A DNA stretch of 64,000 bases from CAIZGX01 sp046048875 (GTDB taxonomy: Bacteria > Bacteroidota > Bacteroidia > Flavobacteriales_D > Sanyastnellaceae), in NCBI GenBank assembly GCA_046048875.1, contig JBJOFG010000001.1:1-64000 (forward strand), written 5' to 3'. The notes below the pieces were generated by a model. That model saw only the letters and a program-made list of their open reading frames with translations, was not told the origin of the DNA and did not search any database. Positions 54,087 to 63,545 of the stretch are shown one piece after another; position 1 is the first letter of the stretch, and every line of letters starts with the position of its first letter. Made by a program: the position numbers and the translations under genes.

Positions 54087-57000
54087 TTATTCGAACTTCC
54101 AGTTGTATCGGAAGTTCTCGGAACGCGAATTAGGCTTTTGTAATCCTTTTGTAAGCGTTTTAACCATGTCGTAAGTGTCTTTCTGAATAGACTCTATGGT
54201 TGGTCCATTAACCCAATTGTACATGTTTTTATTGAAAGCATGAATGAAGGAATAAGTAAACACCCCACCTGTTTTATCTGTTTCATAAGCAAATTCCGAT
54301 CCTGCAGACGCAGCAATAACGAAGGTTCCGTTGCTGTTGTTCACATTCGCAAATAAGGACTCTGAAACTTTATTTAACTCGTTAATCTCGTCATCCCCTC
54401 CTGCAACCACGACATCTATTCCCCTTTTGTCTTTCGAGGGCTTTAAATCTTGAACGAAAATCGGCGCCTCGGTAGAGTCTATTTCCCCACTATGACAAGC
54501 ATCTAAAAGAACCAATTTTTTTCGAGATGGAATACTGTCAAGCAGTTGCTCAATTTCAGAATAAGAGACCCCCTCTAATTCTGGCTTGCTGAAATTTATT
54601 TTGTGCGAACAAAAATAGAACTCATTGTCCTTGCCTAAGGTTCCGTGTCCAGCGAAAGCTACAACAACGATGTCATTCACTCCAGTAGCTTTTATTTGAG
54701 ATCGCAATGCGAGAATATGCTCTTTCGTTGCACGTTCGTTTAATAATAAGGTCGAGGAAATCCTATCGCGAAATGCTGAATTAAATTCTTCTTCCAACTT
54801 AAGTATGTCACTGTGCGCGTATGTTAAATTTTTTGTTGAATCTGCATAATCAGACACACCGATTCCAAAATAATGCAAGCGATGTACGGTAGAATATTCG
54901 CAAGTGACTTCCTTTGAAATGGGCAAACTAACAACCCCATTGGCATTTTGAATGTAGGCTATGACTTCGTTTTTTCCCTGCTCTAAAGTTGCAGAAAATG
55001 AATAATTTTTTGTTTCATGTGGAATTTCAATTCCCCCAACACCAAACATAGGAATTCCATTTAACAAGACATGCAAACGCGCATTTTTTTCAACCCCGGT
55101 TGGAACAAGGACTGAGAAATCGACAATGCTGTCTTTGGTTGATTTAACAATATTTTTTCCCCATTCAATCATTGGTACCTGAAGCGCTGAATTGATGTCT
55201 GGTATTTTGAATTTGCTCATGCGTTTTTCGCGTGCTCTTTTATAAATTTCAATGGTTTCGTCATCCGCTAATCCAATAGCACTTAAAATTTGATCGGGTC
55301 TGTTCAACAAAACATCAAAGGCAATAAGCGGGTATGATTTGTTTTGTTTTACCATGTGGTAGTTTGCTACTGTGTTCTTTGGTGCATAGAACGAACCGTT
55401 TGGTAAAGACCAAAGAATACTCGTATTATCATTATTTCCCGAAAGGAATAATGAGCATACGACACGCTCGGAATTCGGGTCAATAAACACCCCCGACCTG
55501 TTCGAATATCCAACAAAAATATTTTTTCCTACGAAGGTGCAGATAAGCGGAGCGCCTTCACCTAAAGAAAATGTTTTGTGCGGAGATAATTCGCCTTTCT
55601 TCCACACATACATTTTTCCCGATTTATAAAACCCAAAAATTTTATTACCATCAACGCTTTGAATGTATTTCGCATTAAGGGAATATTCGGGAGCATTGAG
55701 CTGTTGAATTTCTTTTGTAAACGCGGTGTCTTCAAGAAAGAATGACTTATCTGACTCTCCTAATTTTTTGAAGTTTTGTGTTTCATATAACGTGTATTTC
55801 ATGGTGGTGTTCCAAGAGGCGTCCATAGATGTTGTTATTAACTGAAACAGGGAATCGTTTTTCGAAAAGACGACACTTGAAAGACCCACGTTTAAAAATT
55901 CACGAACGTCATTTTTTTGTATATCGAAAATATAAATGTCTCTATCGGTGTCTTTAAAGAACTCATTCACCGTTGCGCAAATAAATTTACTTGTATTCGA
56001 TGCGATTAATTCTTGTTTGTAATAGGTTGTTTCAAAATCTAACTTGAAACGCTTGCTTACGGCAAGTGTATCTCCATTCTCTGCAATGTTTTTTACTATG
56101 AAAAACGTGTTTTTTTTACGGTCACTTTTATCATCAACAGACCAATAATTTTGAGTCACAAGTTCGGCGCCCAGGCCAGTATATTCATCACCCAACAAAA
56201 CGTATTGCCCAAAATTTTTGATAGGTTCGTTGGTTAATGTTTGCAGATTAATAAGTAGCTTTTCGAACAGCAAATGATGGGCATTATCGAACTTGACAAA
56301 ACTGTCGAATACAGCGTTGGTTTTTTTAATCTCCCAAGGCCAATCATTTCTAACACTGCGCAAGAAATGTTCACTTTCTTGAGCGCGCATGTTTCCAAAT
56401 GAGTGGGTGTTGAGGTAAGTTTCAACCTCCTCTTTCGATACAATCTGAAAAGAGACCTCGCCAGAATGCAGGTTAATCACATTCAATCGGAAGTTTGTGC
56501 GGTCATACTCTTCGTGATCTTCCACAACAAGCAATAACGAATCTTCATTATCTGTATGCACCTGGATATTATTTTCGAAGGCGAATTGCTTTAGAAGGGA
56601 GGCGTCTTCTACACCCCATAATTCCAGGTGCCTTCCTTGACTGAGATAAGCAATTTTTTTACTTCCACCTACACGAACCTCAATTTTTAAATCTGAATCG
56701 AAGCGCGAAACATTGGGAAGAATTTTTATTTCATTCGGATCGAAAAGTTGATAGGATCCCCACCTTTCATCTTTTTGCGTAAACGAAGACACGTCTTTTA
56801 GCTTTATGATATTAGCTGCGCCACTAAGTTGGGGGCCTGTGTAATCTGAAAAACTGCCGTAAACGATTATTTCATTTTCATTTAGAATAAATGCATTTCG
56901 AATGTTGAAAAGCTGACAAGCGTTTGCCCAAAATACATGCTGCTCTTTACCCGAGTTTACATCGGAAAGAACGAATTCGTCTTCTTTGGGTTTCAAGCGC

Positions 57001-57860
57001 AGGCCGAACTCTTGTTTGCCCAAAAATATTTCTGTACTTATTTCCTTACCTGTAATTATTGGAATAATGGTATCCCTAACATTTCCCAAATCGCTAATAT
57101 ATTTTTCGAACATTCCTTTTCTAAATGTTCTGCAGGATTCGAGATAAATGGAATTCCCTTCTTCTGAAAATTTTAGCTGAGTGTAGTCACTTTCAGGAAG
57201 CTCTTGCTCGAAAACCACATCTAATGACTGGGTATTAAGAACTCTCAAAGTGCACGGGTGTTTGGAATTTGACGTCTTGATAATTACACCAATCTTTTGT
57301 CCGTCTGAGCTCATAGCACAGTTCAGAACAGGAAAATTAAACGGAATATTTTTTTTCGTACTCGTGAAAAGTGTTGACCGTTCTGTGTGCCAATATTTTT
57401 TGTTTTGGAAGGAATATTCTGTGGCCTGGTTCTCGAAGGCACAGAACTCGTCATTTTCTTTTGCGAAAGCGGCGAATAAATTTCCGTTGAAAGCATAATA
57501 AAACCTTGAAACGAAGTTGTAGACATACAAACTATCCCAATAATATGTGTTGTCTAGGTTCCTCTCTAAATCGCCGTTGAACGTGCTTTTTCTGAAGATG
57601 ATTACACTGTCATTTGAGGGAGCAAATGAAATTTCGGAAATGATATAACCCTCTTCATAAGGCAATGACCAAATGGGCTCTAGATTAGTTGTGGTTAACA
57701 CAGAAATACGCTCACTGTCTACAAGCGCAATTTTCGATTTATCTTGGTTTAACGCCCCGTTATAAATAGGGGTATTTGTTTTGAATTGCGCAAAACCGAA
57801 TTCAACGAATAAATAAAATACGTAGAGTAATAAACGGCGTTTATTACTTAATAATTTCAT
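54087..57860 (-). CDS. Secreted beta-propeller protein with C-terminal caspase-like (C14) protease domain
   Basis: A 1257-residue exported protein. After a signal peptide (about 1-24), the long N-terminal part (about 25-880) shows repeated blade-like strands resembling WD40 or other propellers (for example MSSDGQKIGVIIK and KKIAYLSQGRHLELWGVEDASLLKQF). A beta-sandwich-like stretch (about 905-1010) precedes the caspase domain (about 1015-1250). Its catalytic dyad is intact: His1072 in AFAGHG and Cys1122 in LLDACHSG. The start used (ATG ending at 57860) overlaps the upstream caspase gene by 17 bases; an in-frame ATG at 57896 is also possible. Substrates are unknown. Confidence 0.82.
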   Translation of the reverse strand: MKLLSNKRRLLLYVFYLFVEFGFAQFKTNTPIYNGALNQDKSKIALVDSERISVLTTTNLEPIWSLPYEEGYIISEISFAPSNDSVIIFRKSTFNGDLERNLDNTYYWDSLYVYNFVSRFYYAFNGNLFAAFAKENDEFCAFENQATEYSFQNKKYWHTERSTLFTSTKKNIPFNFPVLNCAMSSDGQKIGVIIKTSNSKHPCTLRVLNTQSLDVVFEQELPESDYTQLKFSEEGNSIYLESCRTFRKGMFEKYISDLGNVRDTIIPIITGKEISTEIFLGKQEFGLRLKPKEDEFVLSDVNSGKEQHVFWANACQLFNIRNAFILNENEIIVYGSFSDYTGPQLSGAANIIKLKDVSSFTQKDERWGSYQLFDPNEIKILPNVSRFDSDLKIEVRVGGSKKIAYLSQGRHLELWGVEDASLLKQFAFENNIQVHTDNEDSLLLVVEDHEEYDRTNFRLNVINLHSGEVSFQIVSKEEVETYLNTHSFGNMRAQESEHFLRSVRNDWPWEIKKTNAVFDSFVKFDNAHHLLFEKLLINLQTLTNEPIKNFGQYVLLGDEYTGLGAELVTQNYWSVDDKSDRKKNTFFIVKNIAENGDTLAVSKRFKLDFETTYYKQELIASNTSKFICATVNEFFKDTDRDIYIFDIQKNDVREFLNVGLSSVVFSKNDSLFQLITTSMDASWNTTMKYTLYETQNFKKLGESDKSFFLEDTAFTKEIQQLNAPEYSLNAKYIQSVDGNKIFGFYKSGKMYVWKKGELSPHKTFSLGEGAPLICTFVGKNIFVGYSNRSGVFIDPNSERVVCSLFLSGNNDNTSILWSLPNGSFYAPKNTVANYHMVKQNKSYPLIAFDVLLNRPDQILSAIGLADDETIEIYKRAREKRMSKFKIPDINSALQVPMIEWGKNIVKSTKDSIVDFSVLVPTGVEKNARLHVLLNGIPMFGVGGIEIPHETKNYSFSATLEQGKNEVIAYIQNANGVVSLPISKEVTCEYSTVHRLHYFGIGVSDYADSTKNLTYAHSDILKLEEEFNSAFRDRISSTLLLNERATKEHILALRSQIKATGVNDIVVVAFAGHGTLGKDNEFYFCSHKINFSKPELEGVSYSEIEQLLDSIPSRKKLVLLDACHSGEIDSTEAPIFVQDLKPSKDKRGIDVVVAGGDDEINELNKVSESLFANVNNSNGTFVIAASAGSEFAYETDKTGGVFTYSFIHAFNKNMYNWVNGPTIESIQKDTYDMVKTLTKGLQKPNSRSENFRYNWKFE

Positions 57861-59835
57861 AAACGAAATCATAAATTCCAATCTCATCAAGTTCAATAGG
57901 AACGGTTTCTACTCCTCTGGTTTTTTCTTTAATTGTGCTTTGAAAGAACAAGTCGAAGTTACTGTTTGGGTTTGCCGACGCTCCGCGTGAGGTTGCCAGA
58001 CCCTGGAGGTTAATGGGCTGTTTCGAAACAATTAGCTTCATTACCCCTTGTCCCAATGGTGGAGACACTCTAATTACAATTCCGTTGTTTGATATAACAG
58101 ACTCACCGAAAATTTTATATTCTTCGGGCTGACGTCCTTTTGCTGGGCAAACCACGTTAACTTTTCCTGAAGCGTCAATGTCAAGAATAGAATAGTAGAC
58201 AACGTGATTCGATTGGTTTTCAACATCAATTCGAAACAAGGTATTTATGTGAAACTTTTTACTGTTTACCTTTTTAATTTCTAAATAGTCGCTCGGGGAG
58301 CGACCGGTTTTCCCCTGAATTTTTTCTACTTCAACTAGAGCGATATTGGCTTTATATTCTGGATTTTCGACAGAAAGAGTTCTTAAGAATTTACCTTGCG
58401 CAAAATTTGAAATTTGATCAATAATCCAGTCTGCGTGGATGTCGGAAAAAGAGTTTTCATCTACCTCGAAGTTAGATGTTGCGAAATTAATTTCGCGCAA
58501 CGCGTTCAGTGATATTTCATTTTTTTGAGTTGTTTTATTAGAATTCCACTCAATAAACAAATCCGCTTTGCTTCCTTTACCGATGGAAATAAATGGATTT
58601 TCTTTTATTTTCTGTTCAATTTTTTTTGAAAGTTCTTTATTGAAGTTTTTAAGTTGAACGGATACGGTAACGTTTCCGAAATTTCTTTCCAATACAAATG
58701 CCCAAAGCAATTCTATGTTTTCGACACGAGATGAAAGGGGTTGGTCTAGTAACACTTCGCATTCTGTAGTTGTTGCGTTCATAACCTTTCCTGTGAGGAG
58801 TGCTTCTGATTTTTTAAACTCGCGCGTATCTGGGGGAAAAAATCCAATTCGCGAACCCTCATTAACGGAAGCAAGTAACCCTCCGGAAATAACCACGATA
58901 TTATTTTCTAGGATTGACTTAACTCGGAAAAAAGCTGCGGATGGTAGCGCGTTTCCTCCGAGAATGGCGGTGTTTAAGTTTCCTTCAGAATTCGGAGTTT
59001 GGGCTGGAACAATTCCAATCATAATACTTCTGACTTTTTCGAATAACGCTTGGTAAGAAGTGTTTTGGTCTGAAGATGCAAGAGCCTTACTTAGTGCGAA
59101 TGAAAGAGATCCGCAACTCAGCTCGTCGTCTTGGTATTCAGCATTTAATTGGCTTTGACTAGACGCAAAGAAAGCTACCATATTGGAAAGGTTGCTTTGT
59201 TCGCCAACAGGCTCCCAATTTTCTTCAACCCCGGCGTTTTGGTAAGACTCCATGTCCAGGCGAACAGCACCTCTGGAAGGGCCTAATCCGCGGGTTGAAG
59301 TGCCCGAATGACAGGCGTCAATTGAAACAAACAAATCACCCGTTATACCTAGCTTAATTCTTATTTGTTCCAAGAGTTTATTTAACTCATCGTCACGTAA
59401 GTAGTTTTCATAAAACTTTTCATCTTTTCTTCTTCCACCATCGAATTTAGCGTTTATTGGGACTAGCGCCTCGTCCAATCCATCGAGTTCGTCTTTGTTA
59501 TTGTCTGGTATTTGGTATCCGTGACCCGAGTAATGTAACATCACCACATCGCCCGGTTTTAAAGCGGGAATGAGGCAATTTAGGATAGTATTTGCAATTG
59601 TTTCTTTGGTTGTGTTTGAATCGAGAATAATGATGTTCTTTTCAGGTACACCTTTGTTTGTAAGCGCATCTTTGATGAGCTGCATATCGGTGAGTGTAGA
59701 CACCCCTAATTCGCTCCATTTACTCTCTGCAGTGTATCCATGTGCGGCAATGAGCAAGGCATGTGTTTCCTTTTGAGCATGCACCAAGCTGCTTAACAAA
59801 AGCGTAAAAAGAAAAAGGAGTTGAGAAAGTTTCAT
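57844..59835 (-). CDS. Secreted metacaspase-like protease with DUF4384-like C-terminal region
   Basis: A 663-residue exported protein: signal peptide (1-20), caspase-like domain (about 24-300), then beta-rich regions, the last (about 520-640) resembling DUF4384. The catalytic His105 lies in LHYSGHG and Cys175 in SIDACHSG. Between them DELDGLDEALVP matches the acidic pocket of metacaspases, predicting cleavage after Arg or Lys. The ATG ending at 59835 starts the signal peptide; a TTG 9 bases earlier is unlikely. It overlaps the downstream propeller-caspase gene, so the pair is co-translated. A terminator stands 20 bases upstream. Confidence 0.85.
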   Translation of the reverse strand: MKLSQLLFLFTLLLSSLVHAQKETHALLIAAHGYTAESKWSELGVSTLTDMQLIKDALTNKGVPEKNIIILDSNTTKETIANTILNCLIPALKPGDVVMLHYSGHGYQIPDNNKDELDGLDEALVPINAKFDGGRRKDEKFYENYLRDDELNKLLEQIRIKLGITGDLFVSIDACHSGTSTRGLGPSRGAVRLDMESYQNAGVEENWEPVGEQSNLSNMVAFFASSQSQLNAEYQDDELSCGSLSFALSKALASSDQNTSYQALFEKVRSIMIGIVPAQTPNSEGNLNTAILGGNALPSAAFFRVKSILENNIVVISGGLLASVNEGSRIGFFPPDTREFKKSEALLTGKVMNATTTECEVLLDQPLSSRVENIELLWAFVLERNFGNVTVSVQLKNFNKELSKKIEQKIKENPFISIGKGSKADLFIEWNSNKTTQKNEISLNALREINFATSNFEVDENSFSDIHADWIIDQISNFAQGKFLRTLSVENPEYKANIALVEVEKIQGKTGRSPSDYLEIKKVNSKKFHINTLFRIDVENQSNHVVYYSILDIDASGKVNVVCPAKGRQPEEYKIFGESVISNNGIVIRVSPPLGQGVMKLIVSKQPINLQGLATSRGASANPNSNFDLFFQSTIKEKTRGVETVPIELDEIGIYDFVYEIIK

Positions 59836-59855
59836 GGGTGTCAAAGGTGTTAAAT

Positions 59856-59893
59856 GAAAAAAAAAGGCTGATTAGAAGTCCAATCAGCCTTTT
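59856..59893 (-). terminator. Intrinsic terminator after the small secreted protein gene
   Basis: AAAAGGCTGATT (59862-59873) pairs with AATCAGCCTTTT (59882-59893) around an 8-base loop, with a T-run on the minus strand. It ends the small gene at 59911-60297 and lies just before the caspase gene start. Confidence 0.8.
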
Positions 59894-59910
59894 GTTAATG
59901 ATTTTCGTGT

Positions 59911-60297
59911 TTAGTCTTCGATTTTTAAATCATAATCACCAGAGCACTGTCCTTCAGCTTCCCACTCGTAAGTATAACCTGCCGTGCGAACGTAGTAAGA
60001 TGTCCAACCGTCTTGAACACAAATTCCGTCTTCGTCCCAAGGAGCAACAGTTCCTCTGTACACATCATCTACCCAAACATAAAGTGTGTAACCGGTCCAG
60101 TTGTCAAAATTTAAGCAACAAAGACCTCTTTTTGGATCTGGCTTTGGAGCAACTACGTCCGCAGTTGGTAATGTAAGTTTAGCGCCAACACCACTTTTGT
60201 TGAATTTTTTAGCCGTTACCGCTTGAGATTGGCTGAACGCGCTGAAAGATGCGGTCAATGCGATTGCAAGAAATGCAATTGAAAGTAATTTTTTCAT
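59911..60297 (-). CDS. Small secreted four-cysteine protein of unknown function
   Basis: A 128-residue protein with a clear signal peptide (1-22). A low-complexity linker runs to about residue 57. The compact C-terminal part has Cys60, Cys61, Cys93 and Cys118 and many aromatics (NFDNWTGYTLYVWVDDVYRGTVAPWD). I do not recognise a named family. The strand pattern suggests a small beta domain that could be disulfide-linked. It has a good promoter (TTG and TATATTCG) and its own terminator, and it precedes the two caspase genes on the same strand; a functional link is possible but not shown. Confidence 0.75.
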   Translation of the reverse strand: MKKLLSIAFLAIALTASFSAFSQSQAVTAKKFNKSGVGAKLTLPTADVVAPKPDPKRGLCCLNFDNWTGYTLYVWVDDVYRGTVAPWDEDGICVQDGWTSYYVRTAGYTYEWEAEGQCSGDYDLKIED

Positions 60298-60316
60298 AGT
60301 TTTTTGTTTGTTGAAA

Positions 60317-60347
60317 CGAATATAGATTTTCGATACTCCCGCAACAA
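60317..60347 (-). promoter_or_regulatory. Promoter of the small secreted protein gene
   Basis: TATATTCG at 60324-60317 with TTG at 60344-60342 (17-base spacer) or 60347-60345 (20-base spacer) on the minus strand, 19 bases before the ATG. This resembles the promoter of the DUF2795 gene. Confidence 0.48.
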
Positions 60348-60385
60348 AAAGTGCTATGAAAATACTCTGTATAGAGTAGTTCGTT

Positions 60386-62230
60386 CTACTCCACCGTTAC
60401 ACTCTTCGCTAGATTCCTTGGCTGGTCAACGTTACATCCGCGCATGATAGCTACGTGATACGAGAACAGCTGCAACGGAACGACAGAAACAATTGGAACA
60501 AGACTGTCGTCGGTGCGAGGAATTTCAATTACGTGATCGGCCATGCCTTTCACCGTTTTATCTCCTTCAGTAACGATTGCAATGATTTGTCCTTTGCGCG
60601 CCTTTACTTCTTGAATGTTACTTACGACTTTCTCGTACGAGGCACCTTCAGTTGCAATGACAATCACAGGCATGTTCTCGTCGATCAACGCAATAGGACC
60701 GTGCTTCATTTCAGCAGCTGGATATCCCTCAGCGTGAATGTAAGAAATCTCTTTTAGCTTTAAAGCGCCCTCTAAGGCCACCGGGAAGCTATAACCCCTT
60801 CCAAGGTATAAAGCGTTAGAACAATGCTGATAAAGGGCCGCTATGGACTCTGTAATGGCATTTGTCTTTAACACTTGTTCTACCTTTAACGGTAGAGATC
60901 CTAATTCAGCCATTAAGCGAGTGGTTCTTTCATTTGAAATAACGCCGCGCTTTTGTGCAACTGCCAAGGCTATTTGATAAAGAACAACAACCTGAGCCGT
61001 AAAGGCTTTGGTAGAAGCCACGCCGATTTCAGGCCCTGCGTGTGTGTATGCTCCGCAATGTGTTGCGCGTGAAATAGAACTTCCTACAACATTGCACACT
61101 CCGAAAATTAATGCGCCGCGCTCTTTCGCTAATTCAATGGCAGCTAGGGTATCTGCTGTTTCTCCAGATTGAGAAATTGCAATAACAATATCTGTGGGAT
61201 AGATAATCGGATTTCTATATCTGAATTCGCTCGCATATTCAACCTCAACAGGAATACGCGCGAAGTCTTCGAATAAATATTCAGCGACAAGTCCCGCGTG
61301 CCACGAGGTTCCGCAAGCAACGATGAGTATACGTTGTGCGCTTTTCCAACGCTCTTCGTGCTCGTCTATTCCGCTCATTTTAATGAGTCCGGTCTTTAGA
61401 TTTACACGTCCGCGTATAGAATCTTCAATGCTTCGTGGTTGTTCGTGAATTTCCTTCAACATGAACGAATCATAACCTCCTTTTTCAATCGCTTCCAGCT
61501 TTAACTCTAACGCTTGAATGTATGGTGCTTGACTTTGGTTGTCGATGTTAACGATTGTTAAACCGGATTTACGATCGACACGAGCAACTTCTTCGTCGTT
61601 CAAGTAAACCACATTCTTTGTGTACTCGATAATGGGTGTGGCATCGCTGGCGATATAAAAATCATCGTTAGCTCCAATTCCAATGACAAGTGGACTTGAT
61701 TTTCTTGCAAGAATTAATTGGTCCGGATTTGATTTTTCCATCACAACAATCGCATACGCACCATGCACTTCAGAAAGAGCAAGTCGGACAGCTTCGAATA
61801 AACTAACTTTTTCTTCATTGCGAATGTCTTCAATTAAGTGAACCAAAACTTCGGTATCTGTATCGCTTAAAAAGACATGTCCGCGATTCATTAATTCTTG
61901 CTTAATGGACGCGTAGTTCTCAATAATTCCATTGTGAATAAGAGCGATTGAACCATCACCACTGCAATGCGGATGAGCGTTTACATCGTTGGGAACACCG
62001 TGAGTTGCCCAACGCGTATGCCCAATTCCAATGTGCGAAAGGGGCTTTACCGGACCGACAACATTTTCAAGGTCAACAACTTTTCCTTTACATTTTCTAA
62101 CGACAATTTCCCCGTTTTCAATGTAAGCCATACCAGCACTATCGTATCCGCGATATTCTAAACGGCTAAGACCTTTAATTACTTTTTCGTAAACCGGTTC
62201 ATTGCCCAAATAACCAACAATTCCGCACAT
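60386..62230 (-). CDS. glmS: Glutamine-fructose-6-phosphate aminotransferase (isomerizing)
   Basis: GlmS makes glucosamine 6-phosphate for cell-wall precursor synthesis. The 614-residue protein starts MCGIVGYLGN, with Cys2 as the glutaminase nucleophile after Met removal. It has the glutaminase motifs GHTRWATHG and HNGIIENY, then two SIS sugar-isomerase domains (SQSGETADTLAA, GYSFPVALEGALKLKE) and ends in NLAKSVTVE as the family does. It lies 10 bases after the DUF4270 gene and is probably in its transcript. I see no glmS ribozyme upstream. Confidence 0.96.
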   Translation of the reverse strand: MCGIVGYLGNEPVYEKVIKGLSRLEYRGYDSAGMAYIENGEIVVRKCKGKVVDLENVVGPVKPLSHIGIGHTRWATHGVPNDVNAHPHCSGDGSIALIHNGIIENYASIKQELMNRGHVFLSDTDTEVLVHLIEDIRNEEKVSLFEAVRLALSEVHGAYAIVVMEKSNPDQLILARKSSPLVIGIGANDDFYIASDATPIIEYTKNVVYLNDEEVARVDRKSGLTIVNIDNQSQAPYIQALELKLEAIEKGGYDSFMLKEIHEQPRSIEDSIRGRVNLKTGLIKMSGIDEHEERWKSAQRILIVACGTSWHAGLVAEYLFEDFARIPVEVEYASEFRYRNPIIYPTDIVIAISQSGETADTLAAIELAKERGALIFGVCNVVGSSISRATHCGAYTHAGPEIGVASTKAFTAQVVVLYQIALAVAQKRGVISNERTTRLMAELGSLPLKVEQVLKTNAITESIAALYQHCSNALYLGRGYSFPVALEGALKLKEISYIHAEGYPAAEMKHGPIALIDENMPVIVIATEGASYEKVVSNIQEVKARKGQIIAIVTEGDKTVKGMADHVIEIPRTDDSLVPIVSVVPLQLFSYHVAIMRGCNVDQPRNLAKSVTVE

Positions 62231-62240
62231 AAGAAATTTT

Positions 62241-63542
62241 TTAGTTTGAATATGTAATAATCAAGCGAGTGTTTTCGCTTGCTACGCTTGAATAATCAGG
62301 ACCGTGTAGAACGGTTCTATTCACCGAAACACCTGCAGCGCCCGAGACAATGAAAAGCGGTGCGTTTTCTAATTCTCCGGAAACAACCTTTTGAACGTAT
62401 TGTGTAATGTTCAAACGATATCTTTTGTTCGCCTCTTCAACCCCACCACCAATGTTTCCACTGAATTGATCCGGAAGTGCAACGAGGGTTCCTTCGTTGT
62501 TTTGATAGAAAACAAAAATTTGAGAAGCCGGCGCGTACTTCGAATCTGGTTCATAAGGAACAACAAGCTCTGCTTTGTTGATGATTCTACCTTCACTCAT
62601 TTGAAGATCCAATAGATTAGGCAGTTCTAATTTCACCTTAGTCCCAGCACCCGCTTGTAAGTACATTTTGTTTTGATTAGCGAGTGTGTCTGTGGCAGCA
62701 AGGTTTTGTAATTCAGGTTGAGAAGCGTATTGATAAAAATGTTGAAGTTGAGAATACCTCCCACAATCCGATGTAACAGGGAATTCATAAAAGGTCGTGT
62801 CAGCAGCACCGCCATTGTCGTAGCGGTAGTAAACCGTAATTTTACTGTTGATGTTTGTAAGATCAAGTGCCACAACACCCAAAGGATAAGAACCAGCCTC
62901 GACCTTCAGCCCTTTGAAATAAGATTGGAAGTTAGCATCTGAATCAAGCGCCGAGGTATCTGTTGGATGAAGCAACCTTGTTCCTAAACTGTGTTTAAGT
63001 GGTAAACGTAGTTGAGGCGCAAGAGAATCTTCTGTTCCAAACAAATAATTTTTCGGTTTGAATTGAAACAGCTGCCCGGGATTTACAAGTAAATTTTCGT
63101 TCAATACAGGCGCGTTGTAGGAACTGTTGAATCCTGAAGCCTTTGGTAAATCAGCGCTTAACTCTCTCACTGATAAATACCCCTCACCAAGTGCTCCGTA
63201 AGAATAGCCCGTATAAGCTACCGAGAAAATGACAGAGTCAATTTCAAAGGTCTCTGGAAAACTTGGGTTTGCTCCAGATAGGGCGAATTGCGTTGAGAAG
63301 CTAGCAAGGGTTCTTCCGAATATCTCATCGTTATAAGACCCCAGCAAACAAGCCGATAACTCATCAGTAGACAAAGTGTCTTCGCGAACGATATAACTAA
63401 CAATACTTGCTGTATCTGTTTGATTCGCATACAACACATCTTCTTCGGGAAGAAGTCCATCTGCCTGCAGGTCTGTTGGTTTTTTACATGAACCAAACAA
63501 TAACGCGGTAAGAGCAAAAAGGAAGAAGAGGGATTTCCTCAT
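62241..63542 (-). CDS. DUF4270 family lipoprotein
   Basis: A 433-residue outer-envelope lipoprotein; the signal ends at Cys19 (LLFGSC). The rest is beta-rich and follows the DUF4270 pattern: an early VREDTLSTDELSACLLGSYNDEIFGRT segment and a late VVPYEPDSKY...ITQYVQKVVSGE region. The function is unknown. In Bacteroidota such genes commonly lie beside a GT5 glycogen/starch synthase-like gene, as here, with a 3-base gap. glmS follows 10 bases later, linking the cluster to sugar metabolism (inference). Confidence 0.8.
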   Translation of the reverse strand: MRKSLFFLFALTALLFGSCKKPTDLQADGLLPEEDVLYANQTDTASIVSYIVREDTLSTDELSACLLGSYNDEIFGRTLASFSTQFALSGANPSFPETFEIDSVIFSVAYTGYSYGALGEGYLSVRELSADLPKASGFNSSYNAPVLNENLLVNPGQLFQFKPKNYLFGTEDSLAPQLRLPLKHSLGTRLLHPTDTSALDSDANFQSYFKGLKVEAGSYPLGVVALDLTNINSKITVYYRYDNGGAADTTFYEFPVTSDCGRYSQLQHFYQYASQPELQNLAATDTLANQNKMYLQAGAGTKVKLELPNLLDLQMSEGRIINKAELVVPYEPDSKYAPASQIFVFYQNNEGTLVALPDQFSGNIGGGVEEANKRYRLNITQYVQKVVSGELENAPLFIVSGAAGVSVNRTVLHGPDYSSVASENTRLIITYSN

Positions 63543-63545
63543 GTG

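Noticed and set aside
60298..62240. Possible glmS ribozyme near glmS
   Set aside because: Only 10 bases separate the DUF4270 gene from glmS, leaving no room for the ribozyme, and the sequence shows no such structure.
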